A stretch of 64,000 nucleotides of DNA from Pseudaminobacter sp047739745 (GCF_047739745.1 NZ_JBLLVA010000002.1:62001-126000); one strand, 5' to 3'; counted from the first letter of the stretch, positions 15,805 through 24,991 are shown. Numbers and translations are program-made. Notes: a model not told the origin generated them from the letters alone.

Positions 15805-17919
15805 ATGAACCAGCACATCAAGCTTGAGATCGGGCATTCCGCCTGCCCGCACGACTGCCCGTCGACCTGCGCACTCGACGTGGAGATATTGAGTGCGAAC
15901 CGCATCGGCCGGGTGCATGGCGCGAAGGACAATAGCTATACGGCCGGGGTGGTCTGCGCAAAGGTCGCCCGCTATGCCGACCGCGTGCATCACCCAGACC
16001 GTTTGTTGAAGCCGCTGGTGCGGGCTGGCGCCAAGGGCGAGGGCGCCTGGAAGGAGGCTAGCTGGGAAGCCGCTCTTGATCTCGTAGCCGAGAAATTCAT
16101 CAAGGCCGAAGAGCGCTATGGCAGCGAGACGGTCTGGCCGTATTTTTACGCCGGAACCATGGGACTGGTGCAGCGCGACGGCATCGAGCGGCTGCGGCAT
16201 GCCAGGAAATATTCCGGCTTCTTCGGCTCGATCTGCACCAATCTGGCCTGGACCGGCTACATGATGGGCACTGGGGCCCTGCGTGGACCCGACCCGCGCG
16301 AGATGGCGAAGTCCGACTGCGTGGTGATATGGGGCACGAATGCGGTCGTCACCCAGGTCAATGTGATGACCCATGCGGTCAAGGCGCGCAAGGAGCGCGG
16401 CGCCAGGATCGTGGTCATCGACGTCTATGAAAACGCCACGATGAAGCAGGCCGATATGGGCCTGATCGTCAAGCCGGGAACGGACGGAGCGCTGGCCTGC
16501 GCGGTCATGCATGTGCTGTTCCGCGACGGGCTCGCCGACCGCGCCTATCTGGAGAAATACACCGACGATCCGAAGGGGCTGGAGGAACACCTTCAAACGC
16601 GCACGCCGGAATGGGCGGCCGCGATCACCGGTTTGTCGGTGACCGAGGTCGAGGCGTTCGCCAGGCTGGTGGGCACCACCAAGCGCACCTTCTTCCGCCT
16701 GGGTTATGGGTTCTCGCGCCAGCGCAACGGCTCGGTGAACATGCATGCCGCGCTCTCCATCGCCGCAGTGACCGGTTGCTGGCAATATGAGGGCGGCGGC
16801 GCGTTCCATTCGAACTCGGGCATCTTCAAGCTCGACAAGGATATGGTGGAAGGCACGCGGCTGCGTGACCCGAAGATCCGCTACCTCGACCATTCGCGCA
16901 TCGGTCCGGTGCTGACGGGTGCGGAGGATGCGCTTTACGGCGGCCCACCGGTTACCGCGCTGCTGGTTCAGAACACCAATCCCGCCAATGTCGCGCCCGA
17001 GCAGCGGCTGGTGAAACAGGGCATGCTGCGTGACGACCTGTTCATGTGCGTGCATGAGCAGTTCATGACCGATACGGCAAAGCTTGCCGATGTGGTGCTG
17101 CCGGCGACGATGTTCCTGGAGCACGACGACATCTATCGCGGCGGCGGCAACCAGTACATCGTGCTCGGACCGAAGCTGATCGATCCGCCGGAAGGTCCGC
17201 GCACCAACCATTATGTCATCGAGGAACTTGGCAAGCGATTGGGCGTGTCGCATCTGCCGGGCTTCGGCCTGACCGAGCAGCAGCATATCGACATCATGCT
17301 CGGCAAGCGCGGACTCGGCACTTTCGCGACGTTCAAGGAAAAGCGTTGGGCCGACATGCAGCCGGACTTCGAGACCTCGCACTTCCTGAACGGCTTCGGT
17401 CACCCCGACGGCAAGTTCCGTTTCCGCCCCGACTGGATTGGCCAGCCGGCTCCCAACCGTCCGCCGAAACGCATGGGCGTGCTTGGCCCGTTCCAATGCC
17501 TGCCGGAACTACCCGATCACATCGATCTGATCGAGGTTGCGGATGAGCGGCATCCATTCAGACTGGCAACCTCGCCGGCGCGCAACTTCCTCAATTCAAG
17601 CTTCACCGAGACGCCCGTTTCCAAGTCAAAGGAGGGCCGTCCGCAACTGCTCATTCATCCGGACGATGCGGCCGCACTCGGCCTTTCAGATGGCGACCGC
17701 GTCGAAATCGGCAATATGCGCGGCGAGGTCGTGCTGCACGCAAAACTGTTCGAGGGCGTGCGGCGCGGCGTTGTGATCGCCGAAGGCGTATGGCCAAACG
17801 ACGCCCATGAGCGCGGCGAAGGCATCAACGTGCTGACGGGCGCCGATGCGCCGGCGCCTTACGGCGGCGCTGCGGTTCACGACAATAAGGTCTGGGTGCG
17901 CGCGGCTCAGCCGTTGTGA
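15805..17919 (+). CDS. Molybdopterin-dependent oxidoreductase with 4Fe-4S cluster
   Basis: This 704-residue enzyme of the DMSO-reductase superfamily binds one 4Fe-4S cluster through cysteines 14, 18, 22 and 51 and a bis-molybdopterin guanine dinucleotide cofactor in the large middle domains. The C-terminal dinucleotide-binding domain is present (LLIHPDDAAALGLSDGDRV). There is no twin-arginine signal, so it is probably cytoplasmic. No electron-transfer or chaperone subunit is adjacent. It resembles the stand-alone anaerobic-dehydrogenase-type members; substrate cannot be named. Confidence 0.9.
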   Translation: MNQHIKLEIGHSACPHDCPSTCALDVEILSANRIGRVHGAKDNSYTAGVVCAKVARYADRVHHPDRLLKPLVRAGAKGEGAWKEASWEAALDLVAEKFIKAEERYGSETVWPYFYAGTMGLVQRDGIERLRHARKYSGFFGSICTNLAWTGYMMGTGALRGPDPREMAKSDCVVIWGTNAVVTQVNVMTHAVKARKERGARIVVIDVYENATMKQADMGLIVKPGTDGALACAVMHVLFRDGLADRAYLEKYTDDPKGLEEHLQTRTPEWAAAITGLSVTEVEAFARLVGTTKRTFFRLGYGFSRQRNGSVNMHAALSIAAVTGCWQYEGGGAFHSNSGIFKLDKDMVEGTRLRDPKIRYLDHSRIGPVLTGAEDALYGGPPVTALLVQNTNPANVAPEQRLVKQGMLRDDLFMCVHEQFMTDTAKLADVVLPATMFLEHDDIYRGGGNQYIVLGPKLIDPPEGPRTNHYVIEELGKRLGVSHLPGFGLTEQQHIDIMLGKRGLGTFATFKEKRWADMQPDFETSHFLNGFGHPDGKFRFRPDWIGQPAPNRPPKRMGVLGPFQCLPELPDHIDLIEVADERHPFRLATSPARNFLNSSFTETPVSKSKEGRPQLLIHPDDAAALGLSDGDRVEIGNMRGEVVLHAKLFEGVRRGVVIAEGVWPNDAHERGEGINVLTGADAPAPYGGAAVHDNKVWVRAAQPL

Positions 17920-17931
17920 GCAGTCAGCCGG

Positions 17932-18645
17932 TCAAGGCGTGAACCGTGCCAGCGCCTCGAGGTCGACCGTATCGCGGACCGCCGACGGCGAGGTAAGTGC
18001 CTGATGCGGATTCTCGACGACGTGATCGGGCTCCGAGAACACCGTCTTTCCGTTCCTCATCGCTGCCTTACCCTCAGCCACCAGGCGAAGCGCGAGCGGA
18101 TAGAGATGGTGTTCGGCCTTCAGCACGCGCGCGGAAAGCGTGTCGGCCGTGTCTCCAAGCAGCACAGGTACCGCCGACTGGGCGATGATCGGGCCGTCGT
18201 CCATTTCGGGCGTCACGAAATGCACGGTGCAGCCATGTATGCGCATGCCTGCCGCAAGCGCGCGGCTGTGCGTGTCGAGACCTTTGAGGACCGGCAGCAG
18301 CGCCGGATGGATGTTGATCATCCTTCCCTGCCATTTCTCGACGAAAGGGATGGTGAACAGCCGCATATAGCCGGCAAGGCAGACGATCTCGGCGCCGAAA
18401 CCGGCAAGTGCCGCGTCGATTGCGGCATCGTGCGCAGCCTTGTCGGCAAAGTCGCCCCTGGCGATGACCCGTGTCGCTATGCCTCGGCTGGAGGCGAACT
18501 GGAGGCCGGGTGCATTGGCCTTGTCGGAAATCACCCCGACGATCTCGGCCGGGAAATCGGAACTGGCGGCGGCCTCCACGAGCGCGGCCATGTTGGACCC
18601 GCGCCCGGAAATCAGGATGACGACGCGCTTTGCGGCGATGCTCAT
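17932..18645 (-). CDS. purN: Phosphoribosylglycinamide formyltransferase
   Basis: PurN transfers a formyl group from 10-formyltetrahydrofolate to GAR, step three of purine synthesis. The 237-residue product opens RVVILISGRGSNM, and shows the catalytic INIHPALLP (Asn and His) and VTPEMDDGPII with the catalytic Asp. The ATG overlaps the purM stop (ATGA), which fixes the start; the frame remains open upstream but only as a shadow of purM. Confidence 0.96.
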   Translation of the reverse strand: MSIAAKRVVILISGRGSNMAALVEAAASSDFPAEIVGVISDKANAPGLQFASSRGIATRVIARGDFADKAAHDAAIDAALAGFGAEIVCLAGYMRLFTIPFVEKWQGRMINIHPALLPVLKGLDTHSRALAAGMRIHGCTVHFVTPEMDDGPIIAQSAVPVLLGDTADTLSARVLKAEHHLYPLALRLVAEGKAAMRNGKTVFSEPDHVVENPHQALTSPSAVRDTVDLEALARFTP

Positions 18646-19706
18646 AGCGCGATCGCTCCGCGATAGATGACGCCGCTGTCCCGGCGCGGCACGATGCGGC
18701 CGATGGGCGAGACGCTCTCGCCGGCCTCCTGAAGCACGGCCGCCACCTGCGCGGCCTGGCCGGAAGCCACGACGAGGACCATGCCGACGCCGCAGTTGAA
18801 GGTGCGCATCATTTCCTCGGCCGCAACATTGCCCGTTTCGGCAAGCCACGAGAACACCGGCGGCACCTCGATTGCGTCGAGATCGAGTTCGGCGGAGAAG
18901 TCATTGGGCAATACGCGCGGAATATTGTCGGGAAAGCCGCCGCCGGTAATGTGGGCCAGCGCCTTGATGCCATGCGTGTTGCGAATGGCCTTGAGGATCG
19001 ACTTCACATAGATGCGGGTGGGTTCCAGAAGCGCTTCGGCAAGCGTCCTGTCTTCCGCGAAGGGAGCGGGGTCATTCCAGCCGAGGCCGCTTGCGGCGAC
19101 GATGCGCCGAACCAGCGAAAAACCGTTGGAATGGACGCCGGACGAGGCTATGCCGAGCAGCACGTCGCCTTCGACTATATCGTCGGTCGGCAGCAATTGG
19201 CCACGCTCGGCGGCACCCACCGCGAAGCCGGCGAGATCGTAGTCCTTGCCGTGATACATGCCCGGCATTTCCGCCGTCTCTCCGCCAAGCAACGCGCAGC
19301 CGGCCTGCCGGCAGCCTTCCGCAATGCCGCTGACGATTGCGACGCCCTGTTCCGTGTCGAGCTTGCCGGTGGCGAAATAGTCCAGGAAGAACAGCGGTTC
19401 GGCACCCTGCACGACGATGTCGTTGACGCACATGGCGACGAGATCGATGCCGATCGTGTCGTGCTTGCCGGATTCGATGGCGATCTTCAGCTTGGTGCCG
19501 ACGCCGTCATTGGCGGCGACCAGCACCGGGTCGGAAAAGCCGGCCGCCTTCAGATCGAAAAGGCCGCCGAAGCCGCCGATTTCACCGTCCGCGCCGGCAC
19601 GGCGCGTCGAGCGCACCAGCGGCTTGATCTTCTCGACCATCAGATTGCCGGCATCGATGTCGACACCGGCCTGCGCATAGGTGAGCCCGTTTTTCTGTTC
19701 GCTCAT
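18642..19706 (-). CDS. purM: Phosphoribosylformylglycinamidine cyclo-ligase
   Basis: PurM closes the imidazole ring to make AIR, step five of purine synthesis, in the cytosol. The 354-residue protein has GLTYAQAGVDIDAGN at the start, the GGFGGLFDLK segment, DGVGTKLKIA and the GGETAEMPGMY motif of the AIR-synthase fold. ATG at 19706 follows a GGAAC-type weak site. It is first of a two-gene purMN operon and is divergent from the phosphatidyltransferase gene. Confidence 0.96.
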   Translation of the reverse strand: MSEQKNGLTYAQAGVDIDAGNLMVEKIKPLVRSTRRAGADGEIGGFGGLFDLKAAGFSDPVLVAANDGVGTKLKIAIESGKHDTIGIDLVAMCVNDIVVQGAEPLFFLDYFATGKLDTEQGVAIVSGIAEGCRQAGCALLGGETAEMPGMYHGKDYDLAGFAVGAAERGQLLPTDDIVEGDVLLGIASSGVHSNGFSLVRRIVAASGLGWNDPAPFAEDRTLAEALLEPTRIYVKSILKAIRNTHGIKALAHITGGGFPDNIPRVLPNDFSAELDLDAIEVPPVFSWLAETGNVAAEEMMRTFNCGVGMVLVVASGQAAQVAAVLQEAGESVSPIGRIVPRRDSGVIYRGAIAL

Positions 19707-19911
19707 GGCTGTTCCTTGCTGCCGGCAAACTTGAACCCGGCTCTTCGCATGAACGGCCGCACCCCGCAAGGAGTTCGGCCTGCCGTGATCCGCTTAGGCG
19801 ACGAAAGCCGTGGACAGACGCCGCTTATCCTGGCGCGTCGGCAGACCGGGGCTTGCCGGCACAGTCGGAGTTGACCATCTATCAGCGTCGGGGGGACAGG
19901 AGAAGAGAAAC

Positions 19912-20469
19912 GTGACTTTGGCCAACATGATCACCATCATGCGGTTCCTGTTGGTGCCGATGGTGATCTACGCGCTGCTGGCCGGCCGCACGGACTGGGC
20001 GTTCGCAGGCTTCGTCATTGCCGGCATTTCCGACGGGGTCGATGGGTTCGTGGCGCGCCAGTTCAACCAGCGTTCCGAGCTTGGCGCCTATCTCGACCCG
20101 ATGGCCGACAAGCTTCTGCTGGTCAGCGTCTTCGTCATGCTTGGCCTGATGGGTGAATTGCCGCTCTGGCTGGTCATCGCCGTCGTCTCACGCGATGCGT
20201 TGATCGTCTGCGCGGTCATTCTCTCGACGGTGATGGCAAACCCGGTGGCCATGAAGCCCTTGCTGGTTTCGAAGGTCAACACCGCCGCGCAGATCGTTCT
20301 GGCCGGCCTGGTGCTGGCGGAACTCGCGCTCCAGATGCAGTACGGTCCGGTTCGGGTGGGCCTGATATTCCTGACCGGCATCTTGACCGTTGGTTCCGCG
20401 GCGGCCTATCTCGTCAACTGGCTGAGGCACATGAGCGGCAATGGCGAAGGCAAAACTCGCAACAGATGA
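19912..20469 (+). CDS. CDP-alcohol phosphatidyltransferase family protein
   Basis: The 185-residue inner-membrane protein has four to five helices and the CDP-alcohol signature DGVDGFVARQFNQRSELGAYLDPMADK residues split as DG-x2-DG-x2-AR then G-x3-D-x3-D. It is a second member of the family in this window, distinct from pgsA at 11087, and may make phosphatidylglycerol-phosphate or act as a cardiolipin synthase. GTG start at 19912 follows AGGAGAAGAG; an upstream in-frame ATG lacks a ribosome site. It overlaps the next gene by 29 bases. Confidence 0.87.
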   Translation: MTLANMITIMRFLLVPMVIYALLAGRTDWAFAGFVIAGISDGVDGFVARQFNQRSELGAYLDPMADKLLLVSVFVMLGLMGELPLWLVIAVVSRDALIVCAVILSTVMANPVAMKPLLVSKVNTAAQIVLAGLVLAELALQMQYGPVRVGLIFLTGILTVGSAAAYLVNWLRHMSGNGEGKTRNR

Positions 20470-21607
20470 AGTCGCGCGGGACGAGGCCGCGTCCGCCGCG
20501 CTACGGCGGCAATTGCGCTTCTGGCTCGTGGCGGCAATCGTCCTGGCGCTGTTCATCTATGTGTTCAGCAGCATTCTGCTGCCATTCGTGGCCGGCATGG
20601 CGCTCGCTTATTTCCTGGATCCGGTCGCCGATCGCCTGCAGCGGCTCGGCCTCTCCCGCATCATGGCGACAACCCTTATCCTTATCGCCTTCCTCGTCGT
20701 CCTGGTGCTTGGCCTTGTCATCATCGTTCCGCTGCTGGCCTCCCAGCTTTCCGATTTCATCGCCAAGCTACCAGAATATCTGACGCAGCTTCAGGGGCTG
20801 ATCACCAGTTTCGACCCGCAGTGGATCGAAAGGCGTTTCGGGGTCGATGCCGAAGGCCTTCGCGAGGGGCTGAACTCGCTTTTGACCTCCGGCTTCGGCT
20901 TTTTGACGACTGTGTTCCAGTCGATCTGGAGCTCGGGCGTGGCGCTGTTCAGCATAGCCAGCCTGTTCGTGGTGACGCCGGTGGTTGCCTTCTACATGCT
21001 GCTCGATTGGGACCGCATGGTAGCCACGGTCGATAGCTGGGTGCCGCGCGATCATGTCGAAACGGTTCGCCAGATCGCGATCGACATCAATTTGGCAACC
21101 GCCGGTTTCGTGCGCGGGCAGGGCACGCTCTGCCTGATTCTCGGCCTGCTCTACGCTGCCGGCCTGACCCTGACCGGGCTGAAATTCGGCGTGCTGATCG
21201 GTCTGTTCGCCGGCTTGATCAGCTTTATCCCTTATGTCGGCTCGCTTACCGGCCTTGTACTGTCGGTGGGGCTGGCCTTCGTGCAGTTCTGGCCGGATTG
21301 GATCTGGATAGCGGCGGTCGCGGGTGTGTTCTTCGTCGGCCAGTTCATCGAAGGCAACATCCTGCAGCCGCGCCTGGTGGGCAAGAGCGTCGGCCTGCAC
21401 CCGGTTTGGCTGATGTTTGCGCTGTTCGCCTTTGGTGCGCTGTTCGGCTTTGTCGGTTTGCTGATCGCGGTTCCGGCGTCGGCAGCAATTGCCGTCCTGG
21501 TCCGATTCGCCATCTCCCGTTACCTGCAGTCGCCGCTCTATAACGGCCATGAACGCGTGCCCGAAAAGCCGGCACGGGCAACCGGGCGTGGCGATGCCAA
21601 TGGCTGA
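20441..21607 (+). CDS. AI-2E/PerM family permease
   Basis: The 388-residue membrane protein has about eight helices in the characteristic PerM order: two at the N-terminus, a long loop with an amphipathic segment (FDPQWIERRFGVDAEGL), then paired helices with the conserved FIPYVGSLTGL and GQFIEGNILQPRLVGKSVGLHPVW motif. Family members are exporters of unknown or varied substrates. The start lies inside the phosphatidyltransferase gene, implying coupling, and hdaA follows after 12 bases. Confidence 0.9.
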   Translation: MAKAKLATDEVARDEAASAALRRQLRFWLVAAIVLALFIYVFSSILLPFVAGMALAYFLDPVADRLQRLGLSRIMATTLILIAFLVVLVLGLVIIVPLLASQLSDFIAKLPEYLTQLQGLITSFDPQWIERRFGVDAEGLREGLNSLLTSGFGFLTTVFQSIWSSGVALFSIASLFVVTPVVAFYMLLDWDRMVATVDSWVPRDHVETVRQIAIDINLATAGFVRGQGTLCLILGLLYAAGLTLTGLKFGVLIGLFAGLISFIPYVGSLTGLVLSVGLAFVQFWPDWIWIAAVAGVFFVGQFIEGNILQPRLVGKSVGLHPVWLMFALFAFGALFGFVGLLIAVPASAAIAVLVRFAISRYLQSPLYNGHERVPEKPARATGRGDANG

Positions 21608-21619
21608 GATCGTGGCCCG

Positions 21620-22336
21620 ATGGGTTTGAATTTGATGCGTGAGCAGGAAACCCCGCGCCAACTGCCGCTCGATCTTGGACATGCCACAGGTCATTCCCGT
21701 GACGATCTCGTCGTTTCGGCCGCAAACAGCCAAGCCATCGCTTTGATAGACGGGTGGCCCAACTGGCCGACGCCGATGGTGGTGCTGGCCGGCCCCGCCG
21801 GTTGCGGTAAATCGCATCTCGCCGCGATCTGGCGCGGCGTGTCGGGTGCAAGTTTGCTCAAGCCTTCCGGCATAGACAAGCACGTCGAGACCTCGGGAAT
21901 GGCGCTTCCCGTGGTTATCGATAATGCGGACGACCCGCATCTGGATCAGGAAGGGCTCTTCCATCTGATCAACGCGGTGCGGGCGAGCGGTTCCAATCTC
22001 CTCCTGACCGCGCGGCGCTTTCCGGCGGCCTGGGGCGTGACCTTGCCGGACCTCGCGTCGCGGCTGAAGGCGGCGACCACGGTCGAGATCGGCGAGCCGG
22101 ACGATCTGCTGCTTGCCGGCGTTATCACCAAACTTTTTGCCGACCGTCAGATCGAGGTCGATCCCAGCGTCGTTCAGTTCCTGGTGCGGCGCATCGAACG
22201 TTCGCTATCGACCGCGATCCGCGTCGTCGAGCGGCTCGACCGCGCCGCGCTTGAGCGCAAGTCGCGCATCACACGCGCGCTTGCCGCCGAAACGATCGAC
22301 GCCATCGACCAGGGACAGGCACAATTCGACATCTGA
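21620..22336 (+). CDS. hdaA: DnaA-related regulatory ATPase HdaA
   Basis: HdaA promotes hydrolysis of DnaA-bound ATP with the sliding clamp, preventing re-initiation of replication. The 238-residue protein has the clamp-binding QLPLDL at residues 14-19, a Walker A GPAGCGKSH near residues 57-65, a Walker B VVIDNAD, and the DnaA-like sensor region (LLLTARRFPAAWGV), but lacks DnaA's DNA-binding domain. Either ATG 21620 or ATG 21635 could be used; both keep the clamp motif. Position after a perM-type gene is typical in Hyphomicrobiales. Confidence 0.9.
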   Translation: MGLNLMREQETPRQLPLDLGHATGHSRDDLVVSAANSQAIALIDGWPNWPTPMVVLAGPAGCGKSHLAAIWRGVSGASLLKPSGIDKHVETSGMALPVVIDNADDPHLDQEGLFHLINAVRASGSNLLLTARRFPAAWGVTLPDLASRLKAATTVEIGEPDDLLLAGVITKLFADRQIEVDPSVVQFLVRRIERSLSTAIRVVERLDRAALERKSRITRALAAETIDAIDQGQAQFDI

Positions 22337-22340
22337 GCGT

Positions 22341-22404
22341 CTAGTTGTCTCGCTCTTTGGATCGCGATCTTTTATCGCTTGCCAACAGACGGTGAAGCAA
22401 CTAG
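22341..22404. repeat. Inverted repeat between hdaA and tRNA-Pro
   Basis: CTAGTTG at 22341 is mirrored by CAACTAG at 22398-22404, and a perfect ten-base palindrome GATCGCGATC lies between them at 22360-22369 followed by TTTT. It may end hdaA transcription or be part of the tRNA promoter region. Confidence 0.35.
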
Positions 22405-22422
22405 GCAAATCAGCGTCGAGGA

Positions 22423-22499
<77 letters not shown>

Positions 22500-22607
22500 T
22501 CGAGCCTTGGCGTGTCGGATGAAGGACGCGCCAGCAGTTTCGATCGGCGCATGTTGCGGTGTTTGACGGTTTCGTCCCGCCGTGAGTAGCGCGAAGATGA
22601 GGGAAGA

Positions 22608-22913
22608 ATGTCGGCGCGCATTTTCAGCCCCGCCAAGACGGCGATGCAGTCGGGCAAGGCCAAAACCGGGTACTGGGTGCTCGAGTTTGATCCGGCGATG
22701 CCGCGCAAGATAGATCCTCTCATGGGCTACACGTCGTCGGGCGACATGAAGAGCCAGATCCGCCTGACTTTCGAAACAAAGGAAGAAGCGATCGCCTATG
22801 CCGAGAAGCATGGCCTCGACTTCCGCGTGCAGGAACCGAAAGAGGCCAAACGGCGCCAGATGTCCTATGCGGAAAATTTCCGCTATGACCGCAAGATTCC
22901 GTGGACGCATTGA
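22608..22913 (+). CDS. NDUFS4-like accessory subunit of respiratory complex I
   Basis: This 101-residue protein matches the ETC complex I subunit family (mitochondrial 18-kDa NDUFS4). Visible family features are KTGYWVLEFD, the GYTSSGDM segment and the C-terminal NFRYDRKIPWTH. In Paracoccus and relatives the subunit docks on the peripheral arm of NADH:ubiquinone oxidoreductase. It is encoded alone between two tRNA genes, not with the nuo operon. ATG follows GGGAAGA. Confidence 0.9.
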   Translation: MSARIFSPAKTAMQSGKAKTGYWVLEFDPAMPRKIDPLMGYTSSGDMKSQIRLTFETKEEAIAYAEKHGLDFRVQEPKEAKRRQMSYAENFRYDRKIPWTH

Positions 22914-22949
22914 GATTCTTGAACTCCGGCATGCCCGGAAATCGAGTTC

Positions 22950-23026
22950 GGTCCCGTAGCTCAGCTGGATAGAGCACCGGCCTTCTAAGCCGATGGTCGC
23001 AGGTTCGAATCCTGCCGGGATCGCCA
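22950..23026 (+). tRNA. tRNA-Arg (anticodon TCT)
   Basis: A 77-base cloverleaf: acceptor GGTCCCG pairs with CGGGATC (one G-T wobble), D-arm AGCTCAGCTGGATAGAGC, anticodon loop CTTCTAA giving TCT, T-arm GGTTCGAATCC, and encoded CCA. Confidence 0.97.
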
Positions 23027-23091
23027 CATTCCTATTCGTTGAAGCTGTTTCCGATCGGCACGTGGCGAGTGGTCTTCGCCCCGACCGCTCA

Positions 23092-23130
23092 GGAGGCTCG
23101 ACGACCATGAGCGTCGGACGCCGAGCCTCT
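23092..23130. repeat. Eight-base-stem inverted repeat after tRNA-Arg
   Basis: GAGGCTCG and CGAGCCTC form a perfect stem around a 21-base loop that can itself pair (CGAC with GTCG). No T-tract follows. It may be a processing or termination structure or part of a small RNA; nothing more can be said. Confidence 0.35.
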
Positions 23131-23244
23131 AGCTGACCGGTTGCCTGATGAAAGGCCAGGACTCACGATCAGTCAGATCGCCCCTTCCATGACAGATGTG
23201 AAAAGAGCTGATCCGGTCGTCCATTGGCGGTAGACCCGCTTCCC

Positions 23245-23427
23245 TCAAGAGTTTTCGATGGGCTTCTGCGCTGGCGGAAGAGCCGGTTGGGGGCAGTCGG
23301 GATTCGACCATTCGTCGCAAGGCGAACCGGGATCGACGGAGTCGCCCGTGCGCTTGGCAAGCTCGCTGAACGCGATGGCGAATAGCGCCAGGATGATCAG
23401 AACGACGAGCAGGCGAAAGGTCATCAT
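23245..23427 (-). CDS. Small single-pass membrane protein
   Basis: The 60-residue product MMTFRLLVVL... has one transmembrane helix at residues 4-20 and a polar, proline-rich tail with two cysteines (SPCDEW and DCPQPA). AAGGGA stands five bases before the tandem ATGs, the usual spacing, which supports translation. No family is recognised. Neighbours are tRNA-Arg and the lyase gene, giving no functional hint. Confidence 0.55.
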   Translation of the reverse strand: MMTFRLLVVLIILALFAIAFSELAKRTGDSVDPGSPCDEWSNPDCPQPALPPAQKPIENS

Positions 23428-23572
23428 TTCCCTTGGATTTGATGAGCCCCGCCAACCGCCGTTCGAGCCTATTGCAATTCGGAAAAATGAGAACCGGTTT
23501 CGGTTCGCAATTGCGTAACCGCGAAAAGAAAAATTGAAGCTCGCCAGATTGCCGGCCCTCCGGCTGAATGCT

Positions 23573-24745
23573 TCAGACGGCCGCAGCCGCCTTCAGGCCC
23601 CTGGCGATGTCGGCCTTGATGTCGTCTACGTCTTCGAGCCCGATCTGCAGGCGGATAAGCGGCCCTTCATAGGAACCGCCGGTGATGGTCCTGTCACCCA
23701 GATAGACATGCACCGCAAGGCTTTCGAAGCCGCCCCAGGAATAGCCCAGTCCGAAAATCTGCAACGCGTCGAGGAAGGCATGAGCGTGCTTTTGGCCGCC
23801 GCCGGCAAGCACGATGGAGAAGATGCCGCTCGAGCCGCAAAAATCGCGTTTCCACAGCTTGTGGCCGGGATGCGATTCCAGCGCCGGATGCAGGACACGG
23901 GCAACGCCCGGCTGCGTTTCCAGCCAGCGCGCGATATCCAGGGCGCTTTTGCGATGGTGTTCTAGGCGCACGCCCATGGTGCGCAGGCCGCGCAGTACCT
24001 GGTAGACATCGTCCGGCCCCGCGCAGCAGCCTAGCGCCAGGAATGCCTCATGGAGGCGAGGCCAGCATTCCTTATTGGCCGAAACAGTGCCCAGAAGCAC
24101 GTCCGAATGGCCGGCCGGATATTTGGTGGCCGCGTGAATCGAGACATCGACACCATGGTCGAGCGGCTTGAAATAGAGGGGCGTCGCCCAAGTGTTGTCC
24201 ATCATCACCACAGCGCCGGCCTCGCGAGCCACTTTCGCGATCGCCGGAACATCCTGAATTTCGAAGGTGTTCGAGCCGGGGGATTCGGTGAACACAACTC
24301 TTGTGTTCGCCCGCATCAGCGCCGCAATGCCGGCCCCGATGTTCGGATCATAGTATTCGACCTCGATGCCCAGGCGTTTCAGCATCGTATTGGCGAAAAG
24401 GCGGGTGGGGCCATAGACCGAATCGACGATGAGCGCGTGGTCGCCCGCCGACAGGAAGGCCAATAACGGAACGGTGACCGCGGCAAGTCCGGAGGGAACG
24501 ATGATGGTGCCGGTCGAACCCTCCAGCGTATTCATTGCCTCGGCCAGCGCGTCGGTGGTTGGCGTGCCGCGTGTGCCGTAGGTGTACTTCTGGGCGCGGG
24601 CGGCCATCGTCGCCGCGTCAGGGAATAGCACGGTCGAGCCATGCACCACCGGTGGATTGACGAAGCCGAAATAGTCGCCGGGAACGTTGCCGGCGTGGGC
24701 AAGTTGCGTGTTGATGCCCATCTTCCCGAAGTCGCGCGCTGCCAT
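23573..24745 (-). CDS. metC: Cystathionine beta-lyase (PLP-dependent)
   Basis: The 390-residue enzyme belongs to the Cys/Met metabolism PLP family. The cofactor lysine is in HAATKYPAGHSD near residue 204, with YGTRGTPTT near the N-terminus and SPGSNTFEIQDVPAI before the MMDNTWATPLYFKP phosphate-binding region. The sequence is closest in style to MetC-type cystathionine beta-lyases (cystathionine to homocysteine, pyruvate and ammonia); a gamma-lyase cannot be excluded without alignment. ATG 24745 is close to a CAGGACC site. Confidence 0.87.
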   Translation of the reverse strand: MAARDFGKMGINTQLAHAGNVPGDYFGFVNPPVVHGSTVLFPDAATMAARAQKYTYGTRGTPTTDALAEAMNTLEGSTGTIIVPSGLAAVTVPLLAFLSAGDHALIVDSVYGPTRLFANTMLKRLGIEVEYYDPNIGAGIAALMRANTRVVFTESPGSNTFEIQDVPAIAKVAREAGAVVMMDNTWATPLYFKPLDHGVDVSIHAATKYPAGHSDVLLGTVSANKECWPRLHEAFLALGCCAGPDDVYQVLRGLRTMGVRLEHHRKSALDIARWLETQPGVARVLHPALESHPGHKLWKRDFCGSSGIFSIVLAGGGQKHAHAFLDALQIFGLGYSWGGFESLAVHVYLGDRTITGGSYEGPLIRLQIGLEDVDDIKADIARGLKAAAAV

Positions 24746-24962
24746 GAGGTCCTGCCGTGATTATGTGGGCCGTGCTTGATGTAAAAGACGAATAGGACGG
24801 TGAATGGGCGTGCGCAACCGGATGGGTTCCCGCCAGCCGCAAACTTCGTTGCGCCAGGAGTGCGCAGTCGACAAATCAGTATGTTCGACGGTCTTTTCGA
24901 CAATTGTGACGGTTGTGCCGGGGCCCAATTATTTCAATTTACGGTCGCGCTTGTCATTGTGC

Positions 24963-24991
24963 TTGACCTCACGAAAATAATCGCTTTCGAT
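24963..24991 (+). promoter_or_regulatory. Candidate aapJ promoter
   Basis: CTTGACC gives a strong alphaproteobacterial -35; TTCGAT follows after 17 bases as a poor -10. It would make a leader of about 125 bases. Confidence 0.4.
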
